DNA of 21,649 nt from Dehalococcoidia bacterium (GCA_012270805.1 JAAXHR010000243.1:1-21649), one strand, 5' to 3'; positions 1 through 8,946 are shown, numbered from the stretch's first letter. Notes: generated by a model from the letters alone, not told the origin. Program-made: numbers and translations.

Positions 1-2
1 GA

Positions 3-434
3 TCGGATAGTGGTCGCGGCGGCGGCTATCGAATTGGCACAGGATCGTTCCGTCCCGGCCAATGGGGATTGCCGCGGCGCGCCAGGCCATCGAGAGGCGA
101 GGACGATAATACACCGCAAGAGATCCAGCGTTGGAACTGGTCAGCGTTCATTCTAGGCCCGATCTGGGGGCTGGTCCACGGCATCTGGTGGTCGATGCTC
201 GGGTTCCTGCCACTGCTTCCATTGCCGCCGACGTTCCGATCAATCGGGATCGTGATATTGATCGGCGTAATGCTCATCCTCGGTTTCAAGGGCAACGAAC
301 TGGCTTGGCGAGCCCGTCAATGGGACTCCGTAGAAAAGTTTCTGGCAGTGCAACAGCGTTGGTCGACTTGGAGTGTCGTGTTCGCGATCGGAGCCCTTGT
401 CGCACTCATCCTGTTCTTACTCGGGCAAGGCTAG
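3..434 (+). CDS. DUF2628-like small membrane protein, 5' end cut by the window
   Basis: The frame is open to the left edge, so the true start is probably outside the window; the first internal start candidate is TTG at 69. The visible part has a Gly/Arg/Pro-rich hydrophilic N-terminus, then a WNWSAFILGPIWGL segment, a further hydrophobic stretch (LIGVMLILGF), the motif KGNELAWRARQW, and a final hydrophobic helix ending near the stop. The pattern of an aromatic 'F/W-N-W-x-A-F-hydrophobic-G-P-x-W' entry followed by 'G-N-x-L-A-W' and 'VxxFLxVQxxW' resembles the DUF2628 family of small membrane proteins of unknown function. No biochemical role can be assigned. Its 3' end overlaps the 3' end of the convergent rimI-like gene by 18 bases. 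The family assignment is from memory of the motif and is moderate in certainty; that it codes for a membrane protein is more secure. Confidence 0.6.
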   Translation, partial: SDSGRGGGYRIGTGSFRPGQWGLPRRARPSRGEDDNTPQEIQRWNWSAFILGPIWGLVHGIWWSMLGFLPLLPLPPTFRSIGIVILIGVMLILGFKGNELAWRARQWDSVEKFLAVQQRWSTWSVVFAIGALVALILFLLGQG

Positions 435-1163
435 ATAAGGCATCGGATCAAACTGCATTTCAGGCGTACCTCGAACGGTGACGAACCCTTTCCACCGCCG
501 CACGAAAGAGCGTTTGTATTCCAAATTCGAGAACGACGGCGTCGACATGATGACCGCGTCTTCTCGGTTGTCATGGTAGTAGCGATGGCGGATGCCAACG
601 TCGTTAAAGCCATACTTGCGGTACAGTGAACGCGCTGCGAGGTTTGACTTCCGAACCTCCAACGTAACGTTTGTGGCCCCGGTCTTCAACGCTTCAGCAA
701 TCGTGGCAAGCACTAGTAGCTCACCAACTCCTCGCCTTCGCTCATTCGGGTGAGTCGCAATCACAACGATATGTGCTTGGTTCAAAGCAGTCCAAATTCC
801 GACCAGCCCGACGACGTTGCTCATGCGATTCTCAGGTTCCAGACTTCCGATTGACGATGAAAACAACGATCTAAGCCGTCTTTGCCAACCGACTTTTCTC
901 TCTTGTCCGTTCGTGCCCGTGGTGGCCGGATCCGCTCCCGATGCCTTAGTCACTACGATGTACGTGGTTTTGTTGCGTTTGATTTCCCGCGCTGCTGACG
1001 ATCTGGGCGCCGAGTCGCCGAATGCCGCATGAATGACGGAATCGATCGCGTTCGCGTCGGCGAGCGTAGCATATCGTGCCGCGTACGAATTTTCGCGGGT
1101 TTCGGTGACCGTGGAGACACGAACCGCTTCGGGATCCCTAGTGCTAATAGATGGATTTGCCAT
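417..1163 (-). CDS. rimI: GNAT N-acetyltransferase, RimI-like (ribosomal protein S18 alanine N-acetyltransferase family)
   Basis: The C-terminal half carries a recognisable RimI signature: an acetyl-CoA-binding loop NERRRGVG, then LEVRKSNLAARSLYRKYGF, then RHRYYHDNREDAVIM. In the family this enzyme acetylates the N-terminal alanine of ribosomal protein S18, although paralogues act on other proteins. The gene is long: 248 aa from the ATG at 1163, against about 150-160 for RimI. The extra length is a variable N-terminus, a basic insert of roughly 45 residues before VVGLVGIW, and about 35 residues after the IMSTP strand. The start is uncertain. A TTG at 1214 follows AGGAG by 8 bases, and a GTG at 1235 is also in frame; homology to the family only begins about 25 residues inside the ATG form. 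The usual partners tsaB/tsaD are not in the window. Confidence 0.8.
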   Translation of the reverse strand: MANPSISTRDPEAVRVSTVTETRENSYAARYATLADANAIDSVIHAAFGDSAPRSSAAREIKRNKTTYIVVTKASGADPATTGTNGQERKVGWQRRLRSLFSSSIGSLEPENRMSNVVGLVGIWTALNQAHIVVIATHPNERRRGVGELLVLATIAEALKTGATNVTLEVRKSNLAARSLYRKYGFNDVGIRHRYYHDNREDAVIMSTPSFSNLEYKRSFVRRWKGFVTVRGTPEMQFDPMPYLALPE

Positions 1164-1399
1164 GGTTCTGTTTGAGGCAGTGGCAACACATTCGGGAGCA
1201 TAGCATCCCGGCAATTCGGCTTCTCCTGCCTCCACAACTTACTCGCGTATAAGACTCTAGCGCATCAGAGAAGTGATCACCTGGACTCCTCTCAGATGCC
1301 CACGAACTTGCGCTGTTGGTTCGTCGGGATCAATGAATAAACCGAAAGATGCAACGTACACCACCTCGGCCCTGAGGCGAGTCGTACAATTTAGTATCT

Positions 1400-3307
1400 A
1401 TGGGTTTCTTATTGAGCCTGTTGATGCGGCTGGCTATGCTCTCAGCCGCATCAACTGCAACGACCGCCGCCCGAAGCGTGCCAACCTCCGATGAGGACGC
1501 ATCTGGCGGTAGCTTCCGTGTGCTCATGCGGATTATCCGTATGGCTCTCGACTACCCTGGTCTCCTCACCATCGGCCTGGTTTTCATCGTTGGCGCATCC
1601 GTTTTCCAGCTCTTCATCCCGCTTCTCATCGGCAACGGCGTAGACACCGTTGAGGAAGTCTTCACCTCGCCCGACGCCGACACCAGCGCCCTCGAGCGAA
1701 CACTCATCACAACCGCCTTGTTCCTGCTCGGTTCCGCAGTCCTCCGTGGCATGTTCACCTTCGGCCACATGTACATCAGCGAAAACATCGCCCAACGCCT
1801 CGGCTACCGCCTTAGGATGCTCTACTACGAAAAACTTCAACGCCTCAGCTTCGCGTACCACGACCGCGTCCACACCGGCGACCTCCTCACTCGCGGCCTG
1901 CTTGACATTGAGGGCATCCGATCATTCGCAAGCCGCGGCCTGCTGAGAGTCGTATACCTCGCCATCTTCGTTAGCACCGGTACCTTCCTTATGATGCGAG
2001 TTGACTGGGAACTCGCCCTCATCAGCCTCAGCTTCGTCCCCATCGCAGCGTGGCGCTCCATCGTCGCACGCCTTCAAACCTCCCGGGGTTGGCGTCGCTA
2101 TCAGGAGGAAATGGGCCAACTGACCAAGATCATGGACGAAAACCTCAAAGGCATCCGCGTCGTCCGTTCCTTCTCCGCCGAACTATACGAGATGGAGAAA
2201 TACGACAAATCATCCAACGAAGCTTTCAACAGAGCCTTTCACCTGGTCGGAGTACGAGCAACAAACCTCTCCATCATTACCCTCGCGTTCCTCGGCGTCA
2301 TGTCCCTCGTTCTCCTCTTCGGAGGATTAAAAGTGCTTGACGAGAACGACCCATTCTCCCTCGGACAACTCGCCCAGTTCCTTGCCTTCATGTCCATCAT
2401 GCAGAACCCCGTCCGACAACTCGGAATGGTCGTAGCTGGTTGGGCACAAGGCGCAACTTCAGGCAAACGCCTCTTTGAAGTCTTAGACCAGATCCCCGAA
2501 ATCGCTGACAGACCGGGTGCAAAAGACCTAGTCCTCACCGACGGAGCACTCCGCTTCGAAAATGTCGACTTCGCATACATGGACGAATATGGCGATGAAC
2601 AGGTCCTAACCAACGTGTCATTCGAAGCCCGCCCTGGACACACTATCGGCATCGTCGGACCACCAGGCTCCGGAAAATCCACTCTCGCACACCTAATCCC
2701 ACGCTTCTACGACCCCATTGCCGGACGCATACTCATCGATGACCAAGACATCTCCGAAGTAACACTGTCCTCACTCCGCCGCACCGTCGGCGTAGTCGAG
2801 CAAGATACATTCCTCTTCACAACGACTGTAGACAACAACGTTGCGTACGGTGACCCGTGGGCCGAACACCGAAATATCGAAAGCGCAACTTCCCACGCCC
2901 AGATGAGCGAATACGTTGAACGCCTGCCGAGCGGCTATGGCACCCTCGTCGGCGAACGCGGCATCTCCCTGTCAGGCGGTCAACGCCAGCGCCTGTCCAT
3001 CGCCCGCAGCATCATGCTTCATCCGCAGGTGATCGTCTTCGACGACTCCACTGCAGCCATTGATGCCGCAACCGAGCAGCGCATCCGCGCTGCCCTCCAA
3101 GAAGTAACCTCCGACCGCGCAACAATCATCATCTCCCATCGCCTCAGCTCTCTCATGCACGCCGACGAGATCCTTTTCCTCGAAGGCGGCAAGATCGTCG
3201 AGCGGGGCTCCCATGCCGAACTCCTGGAACTTGGAGGCAAATACCGAGACCTCTACGAACTCCAGATCCGCCCTGAAGACGACGTTGATGTCGAAGGGGG
3301 CGTCTAA
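1400..3307 (+). CDS. ABC exporter half-transporter, subunit with degenerate catalytic site
   Basis: This 635-aa protein has a six-helix membrane domain (about residues 50-350) fused to an ATPase domain, the type I exporter (MdlB/BmrA-like) layout. Walker A is GPPGSGKST (420-428), the signature is LSGGQ (524-528), Walker B is VIVFDDSTAAID and the H-loop histidine is H580. The residue after the Walker B aspartate, normally the catalytic glutamate, is Asp549. This replacement is typical of one partner in heterodimeric exporters such as TM287/288 and BmrCD. The next gene begins 2 bases after the stop and has the complementary features, so the two very likely form one transporter in the cytoplasmic membrane. 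The substrate is unknown; drug or lipid export is usual for the family. The ATG at 1400 has no clear ribosome site, and later starts within the first 13 residues are possible. Confidence 0.9.
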   Translation: MGFLLSLLMRLAMLSAASTATTAARSVPTSDEDASGGSFRVLMRIIRMALDYPGLLTIGLVFIVGASVFQLFIPLLIGNGVDTVEEVFTSPDADTSALERTLITTALFLLGSAVLRGMFTFGHMYISENIAQRLGYRLRMLYYEKLQRLSFAYHDRVHTGDLLTRGLLDIEGIRSFASRGLLRVVYLAIFVSTGTFLMMRVDWELALISLSFVPIAAWRSIVARLQTSRGWRRYQEEMGQLTKIMDENLKGIRVVRSFSAELYEMEKYDKSSNEAFNRAFHLVGVRATNLSIITLAFLGVMSLVLLFGGLKVLDENDPFSLGQLAQFLAFMSIMQNPVRQLGMVVAGWAQGATSGKRLFEVLDQIPEIADRPGAKDLVLTDGALRFENVDFAYMDEYGDEQVLTNVSFEARPGHTIGIVGPPGSGKSTLAHLIPRFYDPIAGRILIDDQDISEVTLSSLRRTVGVVEQDTFLFTTTVDNNVAYGDPWAEHRNIESATSHAQMSEYVERLPSGYGTLVGERGISLSGGQRQRLSIARSIMLHPQVIVFDDSTAAIDAATEQRIRAALQEVTSDRATIIISHRLSSLMHADEILFLEGGKIVERGSHAELLELGGKYRDLYELQIRPEDDVDVEGGV

Positions 3308-3309
3308 CT

Positions 3310-5235
3310 ATGGCAACTACAGACACAACACAAGGTCGCCCCGCTGGCAACCAATCGCCCCGACCGCGTTGGGTCGACGAGGTCAAGGCGAATCAGCAGG
3401 ACCTCGACCAGCAGATATTCAGTGCCGGATACAACGGCGACGTCGTCCGCCGTTTCTTCCGCTTCGTCGGCCCTTACCGAAACGTTCTCATAATCGGCAT
3501 CATCGCCGTCATCATCTTCGCTCTGTCTGTCCTCGCCCTCCCGTGGGTCATCCGAACAACCGTCAACGACGTTCTGGATATAACTCAGCGCGACGCGTCA
3601 AACGCTCGCTCCGTCCTCTTCATCATGGTCGGGCTCTTCTTCGGCGCTGTCATCTTGCACGTCATAGTGGGTTACATCCAAAACATTATTGTCGGGCGCA
3701 TCGCCGAACACATCCTCATCGACCTGCGACGCGCCATGTACGAACATCTCCAGCGCATCTCGATGTCCTTCATGGACAAGACCGAAGTCGGCCGCATGAT
3801 GTCCCGCCTACAAGGCGACGTCGCTGCACTCCAGGAATTCCTCGAAACCGCCGTGGTCAGCATCGGTGACTTCCTCCTCCTGTTCGGGATCGTCATCGCA
3901 ATGCTCATCATGGACTGGCGATTGGCCCTACTCACTTTTGCCGTAGTCTCAACCCTCGCGATCGCACGCGCCGTTTGGCTACCCATCGCCCGTCGCGCCT
4001 TCCTATATTCGCGTCAAACCGCCTCTATCACAAGCGGTGCACTCGCTGAGAACATCAACGGCGTTCGGGTAGTGCAAGGCATGAGCCGAGAGCACGTCAA
4101 CCTCGATCTTTTCAAAGAAAAAGCTGACGAGCAGCTGCGGGCATCGAAACGAGCCGCCCGCATCGGACTCGTAATGATCGCAATGGTCGACACACTCTCC
4201 GGCTCTGCGATGGCCATCATCATTGTCGTCGGTGGAAACATGGTCATCGGCAACTCCCTCGAAATCGGATCGATGCTCGCCTTCATCCTCTACGTCCAAC
4301 TCTTCTTCGACCCCATCCGCTCCATCACGATGCACTATGCCGTCTTCCAACGCGCGATGGCATCCGGCGAACGCATCTTCGAAGTCCTCGACGTTCCCAT
4401 CGATATCCAAGACAAAGAAGGTGCCAAACCACTGGTTGACAACGATGGTTCCGTCGAATTCAAGAACGTCACATTCGGCTATCTCGAAGACGAACCCATC
4501 CTCAAGAACATCAACTTCCGAGTCGAACCCGGGGAAACCGTCGCTCTCGTTGGCCCGACGGGTTCGGGCAAAACCAGCATTACATCCCTCCTTCACCGCT
4601 TCTACGATATCTGGGAAGGCGAAATCCTGATCAGTGGACAAGACGTTCGTGAGGTTGAGTTGAGTAGCCTCGGCAACAACATCGGCATGGTTCTCCAAGA
4701 GCCGTACCTCTTCTCCAGCACCGTCTTCGAAAATATCCGCTACAACAAACTCGACGCTACCCGAGAAGAGGTCGTCACTGCTGCACGAGCCGTCGGTGCC
4801 CACGAATTCATTATGCGCCTGCCCAACGGCTACGACACCGAGTTAGAGCAGCGTGGCGGGAACCTATCCCTCGGTCAACGCCAACTCATCTCTTTCGCCC
4901 GTGCCATCGTCGCCGACACCAAAATCCTCATCCTCGACGAAGCGACCGCATCCATCGACAGCTACACCGAGCTCCTCATCCAACAGGCTCTTGCACGCCT
5001 ATTAGAGGGCCGTACCGGCCTCGTCATAGCGCACCGCCTAGCCACTATCCGAGGGGCAGACCGCATAATCGTCCTTCAAAACGGCGAGATCATCGAGACC
5101 GGCAACCACGACGAACTCATCGCCCACGGCGGTCTATACGCGCGCCTCTACGCCATGAACTACGCCTCCTTCGACGACATCCCAGACGAGCTAATCGCCG
5201 AAGCAGTGGAATACTCCCGCACCGCTGCAACCTAA
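3310..5235 (+). CDS. ABC exporter half-transporter, subunit with intact Walker B and altered signature
   Basis: This 641-aa protein is the second half of the exporter pair. It has an N-terminal six-helix membrane domain (about residues 55-350) and a C-terminal ATPase domain: Walker A GPTGSGKTS (415-423), signature LSLGQ (519-523), Walker B ILILDEATASID with catalytic Glu544, and H-loop His575. The signature's first glycine is replaced by leucine. In known heterodimers the degenerate site is built from one subunit's altered Walker B and the other subunit's altered signature, which is exactly the combination seen in this pair. The ATG lies 2 bases after the upstream TAA, so translational coupling is likely. 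The gene converges on ruvB with 122 bases between them; I see no convincing terminator there. The exporter class is certain, the substrate unknown. Confidence 0.92.
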   Translation: MATTDTTQGRPAGNQSPRPRWVDEVKANQQDLDQQIFSAGYNGDVVRRFFRFVGPYRNVLIIGIIAVIIFALSVLALPWVIRTTVNDVLDITQRDASNARSVLFIMVGLFFGAVILHVIVGYIQNIIVGRIAEHILIDLRRAMYEHLQRISMSFMDKTEVGRMMSRLQGDVAALQEFLETAVVSIGDFLLLFGIVIAMLIMDWRLALLTFAVVSTLAIARAVWLPIARRAFLYSRQTASITSGALAENINGVRVVQGMSREHVNLDLFKEKADEQLRASKRAARIGLVMIAMVDTLSGSAMAIIIVVGGNMVIGNSLEIGSMLAFILYVQLFFDPIRSITMHYAVFQRAMASGERIFEVLDVPIDIQDKEGAKPLVDNDGSVEFKNVTFGYLEDEPILKNINFRVEPGETVALVGPTGSGKTSITSLLHRFYDIWEGEILISGQDVREVELSSLGNNIGMVLQEPYLFSSTVFENIRYNKLDATREEVVTAARAVGAHEFIMRLPNGYDTELEQRGGNLSLGQRQLISFARAIVADTKILILDEATASIDSYTELLIQQALARLLEGRTGLVIAHRLATIRGADRIIVLQNGEIIETGNHDELIAHGGLYARLYAMNYASFDDIPDELIAEAVEYSRTAAT

Positions 5236-5357
5236 ACGCTTGTCACTCTGGCGAAGGCCGGTGCTTAAGCGGACGGAACGTCCATCCAGTGCGGGGATCG
5301 AGTCGGGTCGTTCCCGTTAGCGGCGGAAATGTCGGAAGGACAAAAAGGGCACTCCCT

Positions 5358-6449
5358 TCACCACAACAACGCTCCCTGCCCCCGGCGCGTTCCATCCTCT
5401 CCCACATGCCCCATACCCGCCGCTGTCGCCCTCCGACCCTGCGGCGTCCGTAAAATAAACCCGATCTTCAACAAAAACGGCTCCACAACATCCTCCAGCG
5501 TCTGCACCTCCTCATTCGCAGATGCCGCCAGCGCATTGATACCCGCCGGCCCACCGCTGTACTGCCTGACCAGAGTCTCCAGATACAACCGGTCCAACCG
5601 ATCCAACCCCAGCTCATCCACGCCCTCGACCCGCAACGCCTCCGCTGCAATCTCCGCATCGATCGTCCCATCGCCCCGCACCTGCGCAAAATCTCTGACC
5701 CGACGTAGTAAATTGTTGGCGATCCGTGGCGTTCCTCTAGAACGCGTCGCAATCACCTCCGCACCTGCGTTGTCAATCGGCACCGACAGGATCATCGCCG
5801 ACCTCTTCACCACCTGAGTAATCTCGTCATCCGAGTAGTAGTCGAGGTGGTACGTCAACGCGAACCGTTCCCGCAACGGCGGACTCAACATTCCGGCTCG
5901 TGTAGTAGAGCCGATCAGCGTGAATTTCTGCAATGGCAGGTTGATGGTTTTAGCGAATGCGCCGGTGCCGGTGATGAAGTCGACGCGAAAATCCTCCATC
6001 GCCGAGTAGAGGTACTCCTCTACTGCATGAGACAACCTGTGGATCTCATCGATGAAGAGAACATCTCCCTGCTTCTGGTTAGACAATATCCCGACGACAT
6101 CCGCCGGACGCTCCAACGCCGGCCCCGACGTATGCACCAGCGTCGTATCCATCTCCCGCGCGATGATCTGAGAAATCGTCGTTTTTCCCAATCCGGGGGG
6201 GCCGTGAAACAGTGCGTGGTCCAGGGTGTCCCCGCGGTGTTTGGCGGCCTCCACAGCGATCTGAATGCTGTTCACAACATTCCGCTGTCCAATGTAGTCA
6301 GCGAAACGGCGAGGGCGTAGATCGTTCATTCCTGGCGAGTTGGAGTTGCGTCCAGCCCGATCGCGCAACATCTCCGCAGCTCTCTGCTCGGGGCTCGACA
6401 CAGAGTCGTCTGGCCCTGTTACAACACGCTCTCTCGCAGACTCTGGCAT
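5358..6449 (-). CDS. ruvB: Holliday junction branch migration ATPase RuvB
   Basis: RuvB is the hexameric AAA+ motor that, with RuvA, drives branch migration of Holliday junctions. The 363-aa protein shows the family order: Walker A GPPGLGKTT (83-91), Walker B DEIH (134-137), sensor 1 STTRAG (181-186), the arginine-finger region LRERF (192-196), and a C-terminal winged-helix DNA-binding domain with EPFLLKIGFILRTPQGR. About 40 residues precede the conserved LRPRRFADYIGQ block, somewhat more than usual and poorly conserved in character, and there is a short tail after the winged helix. It is the last gene of ruvC-ruvA-ruvB, starting 13 bases after the ruvA stop. The 3' third lies in DNA whose + strand is C-rich, unlike the rest of the operon. 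Confidence 0.97.
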   Translation of the reverse strand: MPESARERVVTGPDDSVSSPEQRAAEMLRDRAGRNSNSPGMNDLRPRRFADYIGQRNVVNSIQIAVEAAKHRGDTLDHALFHGPPGLGKTTISQIIAREMDTTLVHTSGPALERPADVVGILSNQKQGDVLFIDEIHRLSHAVEEYLYSAMEDFRVDFITGTGAFAKTINLPLQKFTLIGSTTRAGMLSPPLRERFALTYHLDYYSDDEITQVVKRSAMILSVPIDNAGAEVIATRSRGTPRIANNLLRRVRDFAQVRGDGTIDAEIAAEALRVEGVDELGLDRLDRLYLETLVRQYSGGPAGINALAASANEEVQTLEDVVEPFLLKIGFILRTPQGRRATAAGMGHVGEDGTRRGQGALLW

Positions 6450-6462
6450 CAGGTTCCCATGC

Positions 6463-7101
6463 TCACTGCGTCACCGCCGGCTTTGGGGGGCTGTTACGGA
6501 ATACATCTCTAAGCAATGCTTGTGGGTCGTCGATCAAATCGGGGTCTTGCCGAATCGCTTCATCGACCATCGCAACGGCTTCGGTGTTTCGATACCCGAG
6601 ACTCACCAAGACGGCGATAACATCGGCTCGCGTATCTTGACCTCTGGCGCGCTGCGCAGCTGTCGGTATCGGTCGGCTGGCTGCTTCGGAAACTTTGCCT
6701 CGCAATGTCGCAATGATCTTTTGTGCCCCACGCTGGCCGATGCCCGGCATCAGTGTCAGTGTTACCAGGTCCTCGGTCTCAATCGCATATGCCAACGTAG
6801 GCACGGGCATTGTCAGAGCCGCCGCCGCGCGCGCAGGCCCTATCCCCTCGACCTGAATGAACTGCTCGAAGAAATCTCGATCACCAGCTTCCTCGAACCC
6901 CACCAGGATTGGCAACGGCTGACGTTCGGAGACGGAGTAATAGATGTGCAACTCGAGTTCTTGGCCCTCATACGGTTGCATTGATTCTTCAACGAACGCT
7001 GGAAGGGTAACAGTGTAGCCCACCCCGCTCGAGGTTAGGACCACCACCCGCGGAGGGTTTTGTTGCACTTGGATGATTTCGCCTTTTAGATAGGAGATCA
7101 T
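6463..7101 (-). CDS. ruvA: Holliday junction DNA-binding protein RuvA
   Basis: RuvA binds four-way junctions as a tetramer and loads RuvB. The 212-aa protein has the OB-fold N-terminal domain (starting MISYLKGEI, with GVGYTVTLP), two helix-hairpin-helix motifs (VEGIGPARAAAAL and MPGIGQRGAQKII), and a C-terminal three-helix domain (ADVIAVLVSLGYRNTEA) that contacts RuvB. Length and domain order are normal for the family. The ATG at 7101 is 14 bases downstream of the ruvC stop, and the stop is 13 bases before ruvB, so the three genes form a compact operon read leftwards. Confidence 0.96.
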   Translation of the reverse strand: MISYLKGEIIQVQQNPPRVVVLTSSGVGYTVTLPAFVEESMQPYEGQELELHIYYSVSERQPLPILVGFEEAGDRDFFEQFIQVEGIGPARAAAALTMPVPTLAYAIETEDLVTLTLMPGIGQRGAQKIIATLRGKVSEAASRPIPTAAQRARGQDTRADVIAVLVSLGYRNTEAVAMVDEAIRQDPDLIDDPQALLRDVFRNSPPKPAVTQ

Positions 7102-7115
7102 GGTCGGTGGATCGT

Positions 7116-7619
7116 TCAGATGTTTTGGGGCACCCCGGTTACGTGGACATGACAGATAGCGATGCCCACCGCATCAGCGACATCGTCTTTGTCGATCTCG
7201 GTGGACAGTCCGAGACGCATCGATACCGCTCGTTTCATCTGCGCCTTGTCCGCGCGGCCGCTGCCGGCGACGATGCTCTTGACCCGCGCCGGCTGATAGT
7301 GATGTACTGGTACACCCGCGCTACCGGCCGCCAAAATCGCCACGCCACGAGCATGTCCCATGATGATCGCCGTCTTCAAATTCCGATATCGAGAGTGCAG
7401 GTCCTCGATCGCAACCTCATCCGGCTCAAACTCCTCGATCACCTCGGTCAGCGTCCCATTTATCGTCTTTAAACGCTGTTCCAACGCATCGGTTGGTTTT
7501 GTCCGGATGAGACCACCTTCAAGCAGTGAGACGCTGCCCCTAGAATCGGCGGCAACTACCGCATATCCTGTGGTTGTCAATGCCGGGTCGATGCCCAGTA
7601 TCCTGCGGTTTCCTGTCAT
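7116..7619 (-). CDS. ruvC: Crossover junction endodeoxyribonuclease RuvC
   Basis: RuvC is the dimeric resolvase that cuts Holliday junctions symmetrically after RuvAB migration. The 167-aa protein has the RNase H-like fold motifs and all four acidic metal ligands: Asp11 in LGIDPALTTTGYAV, Glu72 in AIEDLHSRYRN, and Asp146 and Asp149 in DDVADAVGIAICH, matching E. coli D7, E66, D138 and D141 in spacing. It is the first gene of the leftward ruvCAB operon and is divergent from an acyl-CoA dehydrogenase, with 147 bases between the two starts. The often associated yebC gene is not upstream here. No clear promoter could be fixed in the shared intergenic region. Confidence 0.96.
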   Translation of the reverse strand: MTGNRRILGIDPALTTTGYAVVAADSRGSVSLLEGGLIRTKPTDALEQRLKTINGTLTEVIEEFEPDEVAIEDLHSRYRNLKTAIIMGHARGVAILAAGSAGVPVHHYQPARVKSIVAGSGRADKAQMKRAVSMRLGLSTEIDKDDVADAVGIAICHVHVTGVPQNI

Positions 7620-7766
7620 ACGTCCCGATTGGGAATTAGAGCGAGGGGTGATAAGCAGATTTTAACGCTCAATCCGGCGCTGCGCCTCTTACGTCAATCC
7701 TGATGATCCATACTTCCGACACTTAGAATTACAGCAAATTGCGCCACGAACCAGCAGATCGCCACT

Positions 7767-8912
7767 ATGCAACCCTTTTACAACGAGCAGCAGCAGATGC
7801 TTGCGGCTACAGTCCGCGAGTTCGCCCAAAACGACCTTGCACCACTCGCCGACGATGTTGACACCAATGAAGAATTTCCTAAAACGCAGTTCGCCGCGTT
7901 GGCAGAACTAGGTCTGACAGGATTACTGACTTCGCCGGCGCTCGGCGGCGCGGGCATGGGCTATCGCGACTTCATGGTAGTTCTCGAGGAGATCGGGGCT
8001 GTCTGCGGCAGCACCAGCACGGTGCTGATCACGCACACGTCGCTAGGCTCGGAGACCATTAACCGCTTCGGATCCGACGAGCAACGGGAGCGGTGGATGC
8101 CGAGCCTCGCGGCTGGCGAGAAGATCGCGGCATTTGCGCTTACAGAACCGCAGACAGGATCCGATGCCCTCGGACTACAGACATCGATAGTTGATGATGG
8201 TGATTCGTACATCCTCAACGGTTCTAAGCTATTCATCACCAACGCCTCGGTAGCCGATGTTTTCGCGGTGTTTGTGACTGCCGATCGATCTGCCGGATAT
8301 CGCGGCATCTCCGCCATCGTGGTCGAACGCGGAACCTCAGGTTTCGAGATAAACGAGCAGCACGGCAAGATGGGGATGCGAGGTTCCGGAACCGCCGAAC
8401 TAGTATTCTCGGATTGCCGAGTTCCTAGAGCGAACTTGCTCGGAAACGTAGGAGACGGGTACAGCATCGCCCTTAAAATCCTTGACTCTTCACGCATAAC
8501 AGTAGCGGCCCAATGCCTCGGGCTCGCAAAAGGTGCTCTCGACCAATCCGTCGCGTACGCCAAACAACGCAACGCGTTCGGACGCCCGATAGCGACCAAG
8601 CAGGCTATCCAGTTCATGCTTGCAGACATGGCGACCGAACTCGACGCCGCTCGCCTGATGGTCTATCGCGCGGCATCGCTTTACGACGGAGGGCTTCCAT
8701 ATGGAACTGAATCTGCAAAGGCGAAGCTCTACGCATCGGAGGTCGCTGGGCGGAATGTGCACAAAGCGGTGCAAATCCACGGTGGCATCGGGTATTTCAA
8801 ACCCACACCCGTTGAGCGGATGTATCGAGATCAACGCGTGACCGAAATCTACGAAGGCACTTCCGAGATCCAACGTTTGGTGATATCACGTGAATTGATC
8901 GGAGACATTTAG
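7767..8912 (+). CDS. Acyl-CoA dehydrogenase (FAD-dependent)
   Basis: This 381-aa protein is a full-length member of the short/medium-chain acyl-CoA dehydrogenase family, which oxidises acyl-CoA to enoyl-CoA with FAD and passes electrons to ETF. Visible landmarks are FALTEPQTGSDA (flavin and substrate binding), GMRGSGTAELVF, the QIHGGIGY segment, and the C-terminal IYEGTSEIQR, whose Glu363 aligns with the catalytic base of medium-chain acyl-CoA dehydrogenase. Chain length or branched-chain preference cannot be read from the sequence. It stands alone, without ETF, thiolase or hydratase genes beside it, so its pathway (fatty-acid or amino-acid breakdown) is open. A palindromic repeat lies 34 bases after the stop and may act as its transcript end. 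Confidence 0.93.
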   Translation: MQPFYNEQQQMLAATVREFAQNDLAPLADDVDTNEEFPKTQFAALAELGLTGLLTSPALGGAGMGYRDFMVVLEEIGAVCGSTSTVLITHTSLGSETINRFGSDEQRERWMPSLAAGEKIAAFALTEPQTGSDALGLQTSIVDDGDSYILNGSKLFITNASVADVFAVFVTADRSAGYRGISAIVVERGTSGFEINEQHGKMGMRGSGTAELVFSDCRVPRANLLGNVGDGYSIALKILDSSRITVAAQCLGLAKGALDQSVAYAKQRNAFGRPIATKQAIQFMLADMATELDAARLMVYRAASLYDGGLPYGTESAKAKLYASEVAGRNVHKAVQIHGGIGYFKPTPVERMYRDQRVTEIYEGTSEIQRLVISRELIGDI

Positions 8913-8946
8913 AAGATATCCTGCTCTCGGTTCCCGCTCTTCTGGG

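Noticed and set aside
1273..1280. GTGATCAC palindrome between rimI and the ABC pair as an operator
   Set aside because: Only 8 bases, single copy, and no half-site repeats beside it; expected by chance.
1385..1399. TACAAT nine bases before the first ABC gene's ATG, suggesting a leaderless message
   Set aside because: No -35 at a suitable distance, and the exact start codon is uncertain, so it is not called.
4003..4803. Leftward 266-codon acidic reading frame opposite the second ABC gene
   Set aside because: It lies entirely antisense to conserved membrane and ATPase coding sequence, has no family features, and its Asp/Glu/Val bias is the mirror of the C-rich codons opposite.
5236..5357. Bidirectional terminator between the convergent ABC and ruvB genes
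   Set aside because: Only stems of 4-5 bases (such as GGACG/CGTCC) without T-runs on either strand were found.
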